Positions 1 through 12,366 of a DNA stretch of 64,000 nucleotides are shown piece after piece; the first letter of the stretch is position 1, and each line of letters begins with the position of its first letter. The notes under the pieces are model-generated. The model did not search any database and was not told the origin of the DNA. It worked only from the letters and a program-made list of their open reading frames with translations. Origin of the DNA: Platerodrilus igneus. Lineage: Eukaryota; Arthropoda; Insecta; Coleoptera; Lycidae. The DNA lies in contig JARFIW010001088.1 of NCBI GenBank assembly GCA_036346225.1, forward strand, positions 3,257,001 to 3,321,000. The letters run 5' to 3'. The position numbers and the translations under genes are program-made.

Positions 1-1339
1 ACCCATACACGTAAGTAGTGAAGAAACACTCACCCGCGTGTCCACGTTACTGGATTGGTCACACCCTCTCCAAAGAAAGAGAGGAACAGATGGACCCGGG
101 ACAACGTCATCCGCTCAACCTTCCTACAATAGAAGCGGTAACTGCTTCGTCAATCAAGGGTAAATGTAATGGACGGGCATGTCCGCCGGAGGAAGCTATA
201 CGATTAAAGATTAGATCATATACAACGAAAAGTATATTTTTAAAACTGAATGCACTTGCCACACAACGGTGTGCACGAAATTCTGTAGATAACGAAAAAC
301 GACAAATATTCTTGGTCGTCTATAGAAAGAATAAATTGAACTCGTTTTATGCAAGAATTAAAATTTAACCACAGCGTTATCAAACACACAGGTGTTAATA
401 GAAACTCGAAACACACTTTATCAGAGAAGTATGATCCATTATTTCAAAGTCTTTAGGTTTGAGTATTATAAGAGGTAATCACACTCTATCGTCATATGTA
501 TCAAAGCGACGGATATTTAAAACAAGGCACCGATTATTTAAATTATAGAAAAACTTTCCATTTTGCATCAATACGTTTAAATGAAATTGTAGTAAAGCGT
601 ACTTATTGTAGGATGGTGTATGAGTATCAAAATAAAGAAATATAATGGCGTAAGGTTTAGTACGCCGTCGAAAAGCGGACGTAACAGTGTAATAACCTAC
701 AACTGTACCTTCACGCACATCGACAAACAGTACTAAACAAGACCCTACACGCGATGATTTGGAACAAAAACCTTTTTGCACACTTAAATGCACTCGCACA
801 AAAAACCACGGCACTCATCTACCAACGTTATCTTGAGGGATAAAGGACACAAAAACCACTACCCGGACAGAGACATAACCGCACCACCTCTCCTTGGACC
901 GGGTCTCAGCCCCGGAGACAAAAGACCGATCTTCTGAAATTCCAAGAGTTCCGCTCTTGATGACCAGAAGCAACAAGATCGAAACATCAATCCGACTTTG
1001 AAACAACCAACCCCCTAGTATGTAGAATTTGCATGCTCCTACATATTACCAACCCCGTCTCTAACAAATAATAACTAACAGTAGTAGTATAAGTTAATCT
1101 TAAGTAGAAGAATAGAAAATTTTTTTTCTTTTCACTAACGCTAAACTTTAAGAACCTGAGGCAAATAATACAACAAACAAATCCTTTTCTCTAAAAGAAC
1201 TTAGTTTTGAATGTAATAGTAGAAGTCTCAAACCTGTATAAAATTATACCAATTCAATCCAACCTTTTGGTAACTTGAACAAACAAACACAAATTAACAT
1301 TCCAAACAAACTTCAAGTACAACTGCTAAGCATTCTTCC
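1..1339. other. Left-edge stretch without a recognised gene
   Basis: Short open frames exist on both strands, for example plus 18-368 and minus 1006-479. None has a domain, a family motif or a composition that separates it from chance. I see no tRNA, SINE or transposase signature here. Confidence 0.5.
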
Positions 1340-1969
1340 CCGAAACCTGGATTTCCGGCTGCCGATGGTCCTAGTACTAGGGGGGGGGATGCAAGACGGA
1401 TACAAATAACACACAATCACACACACACACACACTCACGTACACTAACACACAAACACCTCTCAAACACTGTACAAACACAAACACCTACTCATACATTT
1501 ACACTGCCTTTTCAACGTCTAGATTTCCGGCTGCCGATGGTCCGAACTGATAAAGCAATATCCGTTGAGCGTTATTCCTTGACGACTGAGATATCCGGCT
1601 GCTGATGGTGCTGGTCCTAGAGGAGGAACGTAACACAGATCTCAACATCACATTCACAACACACATACACACACTCACACACACACCCTCACCCACACAC
1701 ATAACACAAGCCCTCAAGCCCGCACACACAGACACACACACCTTAATCACGATTACTATCTCAAACACTGTGCAAACACAAACACCTACTCACTGACTTA
1801 CATTACCTTTTCAACATCTGGATTTGCAGCTGCCGATGGTCCGGACTGATAAGGCAATATTCGATGGTGCTGATCCTAGAGGGAGGGCGTAGCACAAATA
1901 TGAACACCACGTACACAACCCACATGCACACACATACACACATAACACACGCCCTCAAGCACACACACA

Positions 1970-2018
<49 letters not shown>
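1340..2018. repeat. CA-rich tandem repeat with a complex ~299-bp unit, ending in (CA)n
   Basis: Two blocks beginning TCAAACACTGT (near 1463 and 1762) repeat with a period of about 299 bases. They also share a CACCTACTCA stretch and a box reading GCTGCCGATGGTCC. That box recurs near 1358, 1530 and 1829, plus a GCTGCTGATGGTG variant near 1600. The units carry (CA)-rich tracts, and a nearly pure (CA)n run fills 1961-2018. The open frames across this block are low-complexity His/Thr or Val/Cys artefacts of CA repeats and should not be called genes. Confidence 0.7.
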
Positions 2019-2020
<2 letters not shown>

Positions 2021-3089
2021 TACTCACGATTACTTCCTGGGGGAAGCCAGGTCTGCTATTTCAAGTAGCAGACTACTGCAACGTTAAAACAAATAAAATA
2101 AAAAAATACTCATCGTCTAGTCACGAAGACGTCCACTTGCAAAATTGTGCTGAGTACCGAAAATTTTACATATATTTAGATAGAGAAAACTACGTAAGTA
2201 ATTTCAAGTTGCAGTCTCAAATCATCTGACCGAATTCTGCCGAAGGTATTCCGAATTGTTTTATGGAGGTAAGGTCGATTATTTATAGAGCACTTTGTAA
2301 TTGACATCCGAAGAAATAGCATGTACCTTGGGTAGATTAGTTAACCTTGACGAATTGGTATCGATCTGACTATTTGGATAATACCCTATCAGGTTGGTTA
2401 CTTTTGGGACACCTTGGTTCCCGTTAAATAGACAACTTCATATTGGAGAAAAGCATGGTGATTCAAAATATCTAGTTTTATCTTCGAAGTCTAGGGAAGG
2501 TTTTTAGTGGTGTCTGAGGTATCAACAGGCAAAAATTACTAATCAGGTATTTATGTTTAAAAATTCTGAAGCTATGGCCTGCAGTTACTGTAAATGGATG
2601 AATATTTTTAATTAATTGCACGAAATTTATAAACGTACATACACTACGTTCTTGTTACTAGGTTAAGAATTTAGATAGTAATTTTATTCGTCGAAAACGT
2701 TTTCATTCAACCTAAGTAGTTTTTAATATATTTGATTTTTAATATCTGTAGATCGGAAGCATAGGACACTATGTCACATAAACAAAAGTTAGAGTTTATA
2801 TTTTAATGTGTTGCCACTGAAGCGTATGCGATGCGTCGTTAATGTTCTAGGATATATTTCATAAAATAGAATAGTACTCACAACTTTTTTGTTTAAATAA
2901 AAGGACATGGTGCTTACGCCTCAAACAGATATATTAACAATGAAGAAAAAAGAATATTGTGTTGGTAATTATTTAAGCAGAACGTATCTTATAAAGTAAA
3001 ATAAACAATTTCCAAATAAAATAAACATTTTCTAAACAAAATAAAAATTACCAAATAAACAGACTATTAAGCATCATCTTCAACATTCT
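2019..3089. other. AT-rich stretch without a recognised feature
   Basis: No open frame with family motifs, no tandem repeat and no inverted repeat was noticed between the CA-rich repeat and the transposase-like pseudogene. Confidence 0.4.
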
Positions 3090-4500
3090 CTACTACGTTA
3101 CCTGATGGATAATCAGGCACAGCGGTGTTTGTAGAAGTCATGATGATACGATGGGTAGCAGTGCCATGAAGTCTTTATATTTGGCGTCAGTTATAGGTTT
3201 AGGTGAGTCACGGACTGCAGGCATGTGCTCAGGTAAAATAAAATTGGCTCTCTTATTCTTTTTATGCAGAAAAGTTTCAAAAGTGTTCTGCTCGAAACCG
3301 GTTGTACCATTGCACCATTATGTTCATGTCGAACCTTTAAGTAAATTGCATGGGAACATAAAAATGGTTGCTTGCTAGCATTCAATTTCCTGTCAACAAA
3401 GGGTGCAGTTCGTTTTGTTTAAAGGAACTTAAAGTCTAGAAAATCTGCAATTTCCATGTCGATGGCAACGTACTTGTTGGAACATTGTCATATTAGTTGC
3501 TGCCAATCCCAAGGCGTTAAAATCTTCAGCTAGTCAATTTTTTCCGTTTGTTCTCAATAGCTGCGTGGCACGTGTCGATTTTCATATGGGGGTGTCCTTC
3601 CAAAGGAAACTTTTGATTAATTACTTTGATATGTGAACACTTCCATAACATCCAGTATAAAGCAACTATTATGTCTAAATTTTTATTTCGGCCGTACCAG
3701 TTATCCGACCATATGGTAACTTCACTGATTCTGACATTATTATTTAACGATAGAAAGCTAGATGGTTGCCGCCTCGTTCACCCTTACTTTCATCACACAT
3801 CATACAATGTAGGGCATTGTCACAACCATTGTGGATAGTAAAGTTCAATGTTCACAATTTTCGCTTACAAAATGACCGTTCACATGTTACAAGAGGTGTT
3901 TGTGAACACTTCTGCAAATCAATTGTTAAAACATTTGTCGCATCCGTTTTAGATACAGCTATATCGGTGCGTTTCAATTCGTACTTTTCTGTTAAAGCTT
4001 GCAAATATTTATTGTATTGGTTTGAAGCAGAGACTATTCGGCATCTGGTACCTGAGATTTAATTTTGGCCCTAAATATGTCACAGTTATTATGCGTGTCT
4101 ACCGTTGGATGTTTTAAGGATAAATTGAAACCTTTGTTGAATATTTCATGGTAAACCCATTTCTTAGCCACACAATCTTCTGAAATTTCTTGTTCTGTAC
4201 ACGAATTTAAGTACAAATTGTACATTTTTTTGTATATTTGGCTCTGATCCTAAACACTTCTTTGTAGTTCTTCTCAACTGTAGTGCCTTTCGTATGCAGG
4301 TTTAGATTGTGTGTGTCCTGACGCTTTCCCTAACAGCTTCTAGTGTTTTGTTAGCTGGTGTGTTTCCCTCGTCTGTCGCTTACTACAAAATCTTCTGCTT
4401 GGCGTTTCTTTAAAGTATTTACAAAAACTATATTTGAAATCTGAAGTGTGTTAAGGAACATAACTTTACACAGTGCAACAATTTTTTTTACGACTACAAA
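3090..4500 (-). pseudogene. Transposase-like gene of an insect-wide repeated family, C-terminal part (degenerate)
   Basis: Read on the minus strand, this carries, in order: a segment with TLKKRQAEDF and DRRGKH; KMYNLYLNSC-like text; a block with CVAKKWVYHEIFN followed by FNLS..P..DT; then TIDLQKCSQTPLVT, a KLWTLNFTIHN-like segment and a GERGGN box; then SEVTIWSDN, EGHPHMKID and KDFMALLP near the low-coordinate end. I recognise this order from a family repeated many times in insect genomes and usually annotated as uncharacterised. Its W-S-D and G-H-x-H-M-x-x-D motifs look like a DDE/RNase-H-type transposase core, which is my inference. The copy is dead: a tga replaces the Trp codon before TLNFT, and stops and frame changes split the rest into at least four pieces. 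The N-terminal part lies at 6840-6540 on the same strand. The superfamily is not certain. Confidence 0.6.
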
Positions 4501-6539
4501 TCCCTTTCAAATTATTTATAAAATACACTGCATTTTGTATTTAAACAAACAATTAAATTTTGCGATGTAAATAAATATTTAGATCAAGACCGTGTACCCC
4601 AATCACAAGCCGAATATTACTTTATAGTATTAGTTTAGTTACTATTAGTAAACATTGGTCGTTCGAACTGCATCTCCAATGTCAGACGATTTTGATGTGA
4701 GTTCTGCGCATTGAACGGACGATTCAGTCTGGCACTATCATTTGTGGAGTCACAAGCACCATGCAGTTGAATAGGGTCCTCGCCAGCAACCTGCGTGTAG
4801 TGATGGGCGTTGCCGCTTGACCAAGTGCAGGATGCACTTGCTTTTCTGTGTATTTTAATAACGCGTTTATGGATTTCTGATAATGAATTCCTTAAATTTA
4901 TTAATTTTGATTTCACTGAATTTATAAAATGTGCTCTGTGGATTTTCTAGTTATGGTCTTATAGAATTTCCAATAATAATTTTTTTAAAATTTGCTAATA
5001 TTCATTTCAATTAACTTATTACAAAATTAACATAAATGGTTGGCGAACTTTGGTCTTTGTAATTATCAAGTCTATTCTTACTAACGTAAATGTTCAAATA
5101 TCATATTTAAGTTTTCAATTATCGTTAAATAATTTGTCTTTAACATAAGTTAAAGAAACGTGGAAAATTATGTACTTTGAATAGCCTGTTTTATGATTCG
5201 ATTTTGTTTCGATTTGCAAAGATGAAATGCTCTTCAAGTTTGTGTAAATGGTTCTAGTAAAGATCCAGTATGTTACGCAATAAAATGTAGACAGTACGTT
5301 GGCGTCATTTGTTTGTCAAAGGATCACAGGCCATCACATCTGGATTCGCCAACGTAATTGTTTCAATGTAGTTTAAAACAACTGTTTACAAGGTAAGCGT
5401 TTTTCTATCACTTTGGCATGACTACAGCTGTTCGCCTATCTTAACAGCGAAGCAGATGATCGAAAACAACATTGTAGCAATTTATGATTCTTGTTTTACC
5501 ATGTAATTACAAAAACTTTTGCTATTTATCACAGTTTGAATCAAGGATTATATATGATATTATTGCAAATGAATATGAATACCTTTATTAAATTCTATCA
5601 AAGCATTTAATTCAAATTCAATCACACCTTAAGTAATTACGAGAACTAATATTTTTAGTCTTTGAATATTTAATACACATTTGTAAACCAAGGTAACAGA
5701 TCTGTGTATTTTGGGTAATTAATTTGAAGAGCCTTGTAAAAATGTTTAATACGTTATTGATATTTTTTTATTCTGAGTAAAGACCGTCGTAATTTTCATA
5801 TTCAATCATTGCGTTGAAGACTTTCGACCACATTTGTGATGTATATTTTGTACATAAAATTTTATCACTTAGAAAGCAAAATTTTAAATAAAGAACAACC
5901 ATTAAATTCAATTGCATAATTGTTTTATTTTGGACAAGTGAGTTCAAAGATAGGGTAATTGAGTTAAGGAGGTAAAAAGGTATAAATACCCTTTCATAAA
6001 AGTAAAGTCTATAACAGTGACTTGATAAAGAAGCACTAAACAACACCTTCAAGAGGCTTAATGCCTAAATTGGTTCATATAATAATGTTTAAATTATTGA
6101 TATAAATGGCTATTCTTTTTCTTTGTAGTATAAGGCAGCAAGAGTATACCTCTTGTGTCCTTCATTGTTATATTAATAATATTTTCTTTACAGCTCCTGC
6201 TTTAGCGGTAAATACGATATTTCTCTCTAAGGACTTCCAAGTCCTCCCTTAGGGCAAACCCGTGATAAAAAATTTAAGGACTTGGTGGCGCTCCTTTTGC
6301 ACTCCATATTTTAGTATTATTAGAGTCAGTAAGTAAACAATGCTTTGTCGTAAAACCCATGACCACTCCTCATAAGCTCTACCCGAGGAATAGACCCCTA
6401 GCTTAGTCGGAAGAATGTCGAGATCCCTTTACCATAAGAAGATCTCCAATTTAGCCATAGGCTAATAATTTACACCCCCTTATATTTTATATATATTACA
6501 ACACGACTACCTTAATTTCTCCTCCTTTAGATTAATTCT
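4501..6539. other. Gap between the two halves of the transposase-like pseudogene
   Basis: This separates the minus-strand N-terminal and C-terminal pieces and could be an intron, an insertion or both. A minus open frame at 4916-4635 has no recognised motif. The block at about 6180-6480 is less AT-rich than its surroundings and looks like an inserted repeat, but I cannot place it in a family. Confidence 0.35.
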
Positions 6540-6840
6540 ACCTTCAGAACGAGCCATATCGCCACACGATCGAATAAATTGTTGTGCATTGGTTCCAATA
6601 GTTACTAAATATTAATTGCCTATCAAGCTCTATTAGTTTTTTAAAACACTTCTTGCGATAAGTGCACGGAGGTTTTATTTCTTTTCTTTTGCTGAAATAA
6701 AATGTATGATTTCCCTGCAGCATAACTACGTTTCCGCTTACTTGACATCCATTCTTCTTTACGTGACACGCGTTGTCTACCTTCCTGTTTAAGAGCTGTT
6801 CTATTTTTTGTTTGTCTTTCTGTTTCCATAGTTTTTCTAG
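6540..6840 (-). pseudogene. Transposase-like gene, N-terminal part (degenerate)
   Basis: The minus strand from an ATG at 6829 gives a basic protein start with RKEEWMSSKRKRS followed by AAGKSYI. Downstream, another frame gives CFKKLIELDRQLIF and NYWNQ, and then a +1 change gives QQFIRSCGDMARSE. This order (basic W..xKR.R..G.xY, then Cys-rich D-RQ.IF..YW, then the ...FI..C segment) is the usual N-terminus of the same insect repeated family whose remaining domains lie at 4500-3090. Stops and at least one frameshift show it is not functional. The large gap to the C-terminal part argues for an intron or a later insertion. Confidence 0.55.
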
Positions 6841-7449
6841 TACTTGTATATGGTAATTGATCTTGCTCAGGATCAGTACAAACCGGAATATGTTTTATGT
6901 GATAACAATCTTCTTTAACTTCATAATTATTTTAAAAACGTTGTTCATCAACGCACACTGCCTGGTCCCTTGACAATGATCGATCTCTTCAAACACACCA
7001 CCTGTCTCACTGAGTTAGTCGGCAACCATTTTTGTTAGTACAGTCGAGGTTTGGGTACTTTATTGGAATACAGAACTTTAGTAAACTACTTCACCGAGTT
7101 TTTTGGTGGATTATCAGTTAGATTTTTTGAGGCCAAAACTGTATGTAACAGGTTTCTGTCTCACAGATTGTAAATTAACATCAGTTCATTTCAGTTTGTG
7201 ATGTCGAACACACGTAATATGCACTTTTAATGAAAAGCCTTTTGGGAGTACGAAACATGACTGGTGTTTGAGATTAATGACGTTTAAAGTCTCTTACTTT
7301 TAGGGCAAACATATACTGATGTGCTAGTAAAATAATAATTGTCAGATAAGAAAAATTTATACTAATTTAAAATATGCATAAAAATTCAAATATTTAATAT
7401 TGAATATTTATTAAATATTTATTTATAACACACTTTTCACTTAACCTGA
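6841..7449. other. Stretch without a recognised feature
   Basis: No open frame with family motifs and no repeat shared with other parts of the window was seen. Confidence 0.4.
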
Positions 7450-8366
7450 TAGTTATAATAAGCAACTACAGGTGTTGGTTTTGCAATACTTTCAACTAAT
7501 CTTGATTGTGCGAAAGGCTTTATTGGTAAACTATTAATTCGGCAAATGTCTGTGTTGGGGATCTTGGCAACCACAGGCTGCTTAACCCCCTTCACATACC
7601 TTACACGTGATTTTTCAATGCTCCACCCGAAGGTCTACATTGGCCAGGAAGCGAGTTTTTTTACCCGATAAATTTTGAATTTTGTCGAACCCTTGCTGTA
7701 CCAAGCGAGATAGGAATCTTTAACGTGCATGACAACACCTACACACGGAATCTTCATTTTAACTTTCTTCCGAACGAGGGCGTATTTTTGTGAAAAATGC
7801 TCATCTGCCATTTTTCAAGCAGTCGGCCGTGTCGGGATTCGAACCCAGGACTTTGGGATCCGTATTCTTACGCTTACTACATTGATCCACAGCGACGCCT
7901 TCGTTCACATACTATTGAATAGAAACAAGAAAAAAATTGTTGGAAGCATTCTGTGAAGCATACACTGTACGCCTATGAAATAGGGACAGTGGGAGAAGCA
8001 GGCTGGAAAAGGAAGAAGACTTTTGGAAGTCATGTTTCAGATGTGTGATGATAATAGTACGGACAGATAGAATTAAAAACAAATGGGTTGTAGAAATAGT
8101 AGAGAAGAAAGATATCTGTGGAAAACAAAAATAGAAGAAATACAACGGTAGGATACGTTTTAAGGCATTTTTGGGAAATAGTGCGGGCTATATTACAAGC
8201 ATAGGAAGGAAAAAAGAGCGATAGAGCTAGACCTAGATTAGACTATTGTACACAGATAGTCAAAGATGTAGACTGTGGAAATGTCGGGAAAATGTGTAGA
8301 TTAGTTCAAAATAGGAAACAATGGAGGTACGTGTCCAACCAGTTTAAGGACTGAAGACCTAATGAT
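7450..8366 (+). mobile_element. Non-autonomous RTE derivative (5' unique segment joined to an RTE 3' end)
   Basis: The left part (AAGCAACTACAGGTG, later GCCACAGGCTGCTT-like) matches minus-strand copies at 56270-55566 and 56490-56283. The right part encodes broken pieces of an RTE reverse-transcriptase C-terminus and ends in GACTGAAGACCTAATGAT, the shared 3' end of these copies. A SINE (7600-7903) splits it; the flanks carry the 9-base duplication TTCACATAC at 7591-7599 and 7904-7912. The element has no intact coding capacity and would have depended on an RTE LINE such as the one at 22856-26683. Confidence 0.6.
7600..7903 (-). mobile_element. tRNA-derived SINE, copy 1 (head type I)
   Basis: Read on the minus strand, the 5' head contains a perfect B-box GGTTCGAATCC, so it descends from a tRNA-like pol III promoter. 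The body shares long stretches with three other copies (36961-37260, 42934-43184, 50748-51052), including a CACGTTAAAGAT-type core and the AAGGGTTCGGCAAAATTC segment. The head here reads TGGATCAATGTAG where copies 2 and 3 have a clean A-box. It is bounded by TTCACATAC duplications and lies inside an RTE derivative. Confidence 0.8.
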
Positions 8367-8939
8367 AATGTGTATAAAATTGGTAATATATTAGCGGTCG
8401 TTCACTACTGTAGATATATAGTGCTATATATTAGTCTAAAATAAATGATACTTCTTTCGTTGTTTAAAGCATAATATATATGTAAATATAGATTATATGT
8501 ATTACTTATCTATATATTTAAATGTAAGTGTACTTGTTGTATATACCCATTATCAGCCAATTTCCTATTAAGGGGGCGCGTCTCTTTTTGTAGATATCTT
8601 TAACAGAAATGTAGAAATCTTATTGCAGATGACGCAGATAACTAGAACTACATTTGGTTTACATACTTGTTTTACCAGATGGTGCTAAAATATGGTAACC
8701 TCAAAAACAGATCACCACTTAGTTGTTGCTTTCTTAGTAGAGTGCATTCATAACATTACAAAATTTATATTTGTGTTTTATTATTCTAAATTGAAGTGAA
8801 TGCTTTAGAAATATATGTTATCATACTCTCTTTTTGTGATACAGTAGAAGGGTATGCTATTTACATCGCAGTTATTCGTAAAATTGTTAGTTTTGGATTG
8901 CGTCCCGTTTATAGGACATTAGTGAACGCCATAGTAATA

Positions 8940-10655
8940 GTTGTCTTTGTTGTTGTTGAGAATTGGTTACACAGGAGCCATACTGGGTTCTAAGGAACGT
9001 CTAACTGTAAAGGACATAGAATCACTATTTGAAGATGAAGACTTCTGGAGACATATAGATCATAAGGATATTGATGTGGCAATTATACCTCCAGAAGCTG
9101 ATAGCCAGACTGATAAAGAGAATTTTGAGGAAAATAATATTGATGATGAAATAATAGATGTTGCAGGTACAATAGAATTGTTTACTACCAATACTGAGAA
9201 ACCTGAATTGTATAATGATGAACCTATGCCTGCCAAAAAACGTAAATTATGTAAAAAGCTGCCATCGGACGATAGATATACTTAAAAAAATTTAGCAGGG
9301 CCACCAAATCATACCAAACCAAAATGGACAAAACGAAAGATAGAATACACTAAAATAAAGCAATGCGTATCAGAAAACAATTGTGATAATATTGCAAATG
9401 CATTGAACGGGTATACAGTTGTTCAAATTTTTGAAGAGTTTTTTTAGTGAGAATGTTATTGATCTTATTCTGCATCAAAAGAATCAGCCAGATTTTTATT
9501 AAAAGCTGACGAATTGAAATTATAAGCATATTACTATTTAGTGGTTACCATGAGCTCCCTCAAGAAGACCTGTACTCGCAACAATCTCCAGATGCTGGAA
9601 TACCTCCATGCCTAGAAGACGATTCAAAGAAATAAAACAGTACCTGTATCTATCTGACAATTCCGATAATGATAAATCTGACCAGATGTTCAAAGTCCGG
9701 CCGTATTTCCAAGCGCACAAGCAAAAATTTTTAAAATTTGGTGTAGTTCATGCACATTTATCACTAGATGAAATGATGGTTAGGTATTATAAACGACATT
9801 CTGCCAAGATGTTTATGCGTGGGAAGCCAATAAAATTTGTTTATAAACTATGGTGCTTATGTAGTTCATGTGAACACCTTTATAACTTTGAACCGTATTG
9901 TGGCAAGACTGCTGAACAAGAAGGTTCTGTGGGTAAGCATGTTATTACTAATCTGATTTCTGCTATACCTGCTGATCAATACGAAAAACATCAACTTTAT
10001 TTTGACAACTTTTTTATCAGTTATCAAACAATGTGCTATGTCAGGAACTTGAATGTAAAGGCTTTCGGAACTGTTCGAGAAAACAACAGAGAAAAGTCCT
10101 TTACTTTCATCAACACAAATGCGGAAAGAAAAGGATCGTGGTTATTTCGATTACCGATTTGACAAAACAAATAAAATTTTAGTGTTGAAATGGAATGACA
10201 ATAAGCCGGTTTTGCTTGTTACTAACTACAGTTATATTGAACCGTTGCGTCATACTAGACGATATTCGAGTAAAAACAGACAACAAGTTTAAATCCCTTT
10301 TCCCAAACTTATCCAGAACTACAATGTGCATATGGGTGGGGTGGACATGCTGGATAAGCAAGTGTCACTCTATCAAACGAATTCATTCGAAGAAGTGGTG
10401 GCGGCCATTATTCACACAACTACTAGATATTTCTATTGTAAATGCCTGGAGAATTACCCAAATTATACATCCTGAAGAAACTGTGCCACTATTAGATGTT
10501 TGTAGGAAAATTGCAATGGCCTATCTCATCAAAATTACTTCTTTTGCTCCAAAACGGCCGGGTCTACAAAAGTCAAAACTTCTAGAAGGTAGAGTTAGTT
10601 TAGACGTGAGGTTTGATGGAAGCGGACACTTAGTGCTGCCAATAACTACATAAAG
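8940..10655 (+). pseudogene. piggyBac-type transposase, frameshifted
   Basis: This is a cut-and-paste DNA transposase of the piggyBac (DDE_Tnp_1_7) family. The acidic N-terminal region (to 9285, with KDIESLFEDEDFW) is followed by WTKRKIEYTK and VQIFEEFFSENVIDLI in broken frames. The catalytic domain at 9608-10162 has RRRFKEIKQYLYLSDN, the first Asp in LSLDEMM (9767-9769) and the second in LYFDNFF (10004-10006). A -1/+1 change near 10130 moves to a frame reading ILVLKWNDNKP and an in-frame taa at 10290, then NYNVHMGGVDMLD with the third Asp at 10344. A further shift near 10375 leads to KKWWRPLFTQLLDISIVNAW and the C-terminus at 10653. At least three frame changes and one stop make it inactive. 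No cysteine-rich C-terminal tail is evident. The 5' start is uncertain because no good ATG leads the first frame. Confidence 0.9.
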
Positions 10656-10959
10656 AAGATATGTTTTGCTCCTTTTCATACTAAATAAACTTTATCTTAG
10701 TTTTAGGTATATCATTTAGTTTCTATAATAATTCAGTAAATGTAATACATGACGCGTGTATTTACATGTATTAGACAACAGAACGTTTATTTTGTATGTT
10801 TAGCCAATGTCCCAAAAATGGGACGTGCATTTTTTGAGTTGTAATTAAACATTTAATAAAGAGGTTTAGCAGAATGGTTTCATCTGGTTGCAATTAGTAT
10901 ATTTTGTATAAAAAAGCAACTTTTTTATTATAAACAAATTACGGCTAGTATAGGGTTAA
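10656..10959 (+). mobile_element. piggyBac 3' non-coding end with terminal GGG and TTAA
   Basis: Downstream of the transposase, a 6-bp-stem palindrome GTCCCAAAAATGGGAC (10809-10824) is followed by a terminus reading CTAGTATAGGG that ends directly at TTAA (10956-10959). piggyBac elements duplicate TTAA and usually have CCC/GGG termini, so 10955 is the likely right end. I could not find a matching TTAACCC left end upstream of 8940. Confidence 0.55.
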
Positions 10960-11811
10960 AAGTACAATTATTATATAGTAGGAACCACGAAAGAAGTCCT
11001 CTACGTCATAGATGTCTAACTCAATTCAAAACATACGTTTAAGATTATTTAAAAGCCTAACCAAAATATAAGATAAAGATAGTAATACGATTTGTACATG
11101 TTTAAAATAAAGACATACGTGAAGACGTTCATCTGGGGAAACGACAGAGAAGAGTATGTGTCCGTATGTTTTGAACATTATACTTAACAGGCGAACCTTT
11201 GGTAAAATTATGGTCAACAAGACAAAATGCTATTTTTCCCGTAATGTACGGTTGCCAAAGTTATTGTACGGAGAAAGATTTCAATACAGCTGCCGTAAAT
11301 AGTTTAGATTGCAGTTATTGTGCGTTTCCATTCAGATCAATATATGTAACTCAATTTATGAAAATGCGTTTTATTTTAACTGAAATCATTAAACTCGTAA
11401 AACAAGAGGACGCCAATTTAAAATAGTTAAAGCAACTACCTCATTGAAAATAAAATATTATTGGCAACCATGCTTCATTACTGTTTGCAGATGCGTGTAG
11501 CTTGACACTTCCGAATCGGGTATTAAAATTTTCAACTTAATTCATACGAATACAAGCGATAACGCGGACGACTTCTTTCATGGTTTCGACTATGAATGTG
11601 AATATAAGAAAAAATATTGATTACTGTTACGTATAAATTGTCTACTAAATTTATATTTTTATTACTTATTGCTCTATGCTGATCTGTTTAATTGCTATGG
11701 CCATCCACTCACCTAAAAAAAGGAAAAGAAAGAGAGTGAAAGTAATCCCTGATGACGTCCCGTGATTTGAACGGATGGTCTTGCAAGGTAGAAAAATTTG
11801 CAAAATGAACT
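10960..11811. other. Stretch without a recognised gene
   Basis: Short open frames at 11026-11220 (minus) and 11199-11426 (plus) show no family motif. Confidence 0.35.
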
Positions 11812-12366
11812 TTAGAGCCACAGGCTGCTTACCTCCCTTCACAACCACTGAAGGTCGGAGAAATAGAGTATATAATTGTAAAACAATAGAAGGTGACCAA
11901 ACGACATCTACCAAGAAAGAACAGCGCCTATGAGGAAAGACAACAAACATAGAACAAGAAGAAAATTTTTGAAAGCATATGTGTGGAGCACAGCACAGTA
12001 TACCTATGAAATACGGGCAGTCTGAAACGCAGACAGAAAAACGGTAGCAGTTTTTGAAATGCTGTGCTTCAGATGTATGAGGACGATAGCATGGACAGAC
12101 AAAGATAATAACAAATAGGTTATAGAAATAGTAAGATAACAAGGATATCTGGGGAAAAAGATAAGACAAATAGAAGGGCAGAATACGTTCTAAGGCATTT
12201 TTGGGGAATAGTATGGGATATATTACAAGCAGAGATAGGAAAAAGAGGTAGATGTTGACCTATATCAGATAGTGATAGATGCAGGGAAATCTGTAGGTTA
12301 GTTCAGAATAGGAAACAATGATGGTACGCGTCTAACCAGTTCCAGGACTGAAGACCTAATGATGAT
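11812..12366 (+). mobile_element. RTE 3'-end derivative
   Basis: It shares GCCACAGGCTGCTTAC, GACAACAAACATA and the 3' terminus AGGACTGAAGACCTAATGAT with the copies at 7450-8366 (plus) and 56270-55566 (minus). The broken reading gives the end of an RTE reverse transcriptase (WTDKV-like and IRQIEG-like pieces). The minus open frame covering 11666-12169 is its antisense shadow. The tail ends in a short TGATGA run, as usual for RTE insertions. Confidence 0.6.

Noticed and set aside
18..368. 116-codon plus open frame at the left edge
   Set aside because: No recognisable domain or supporting context; indistinguishable from chance.
1499..2229. Open frames rich in Val/Cys or His/Thr on both strands
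   Set aside because: Direct products of (CA)n translation; no real protein signal.
11745..11785. Possible hammerhead ribozyme core (CTGATGACG... followed by GAAC)
   Set aside because: Stem II does not pair and the second core element is not GAAA, so the fold is not supported.
11666..12169. Minus-strand 167-codon open frame
   Set aside because: Antisense shadow of the RTE 3' derivative; no motifs of its own.
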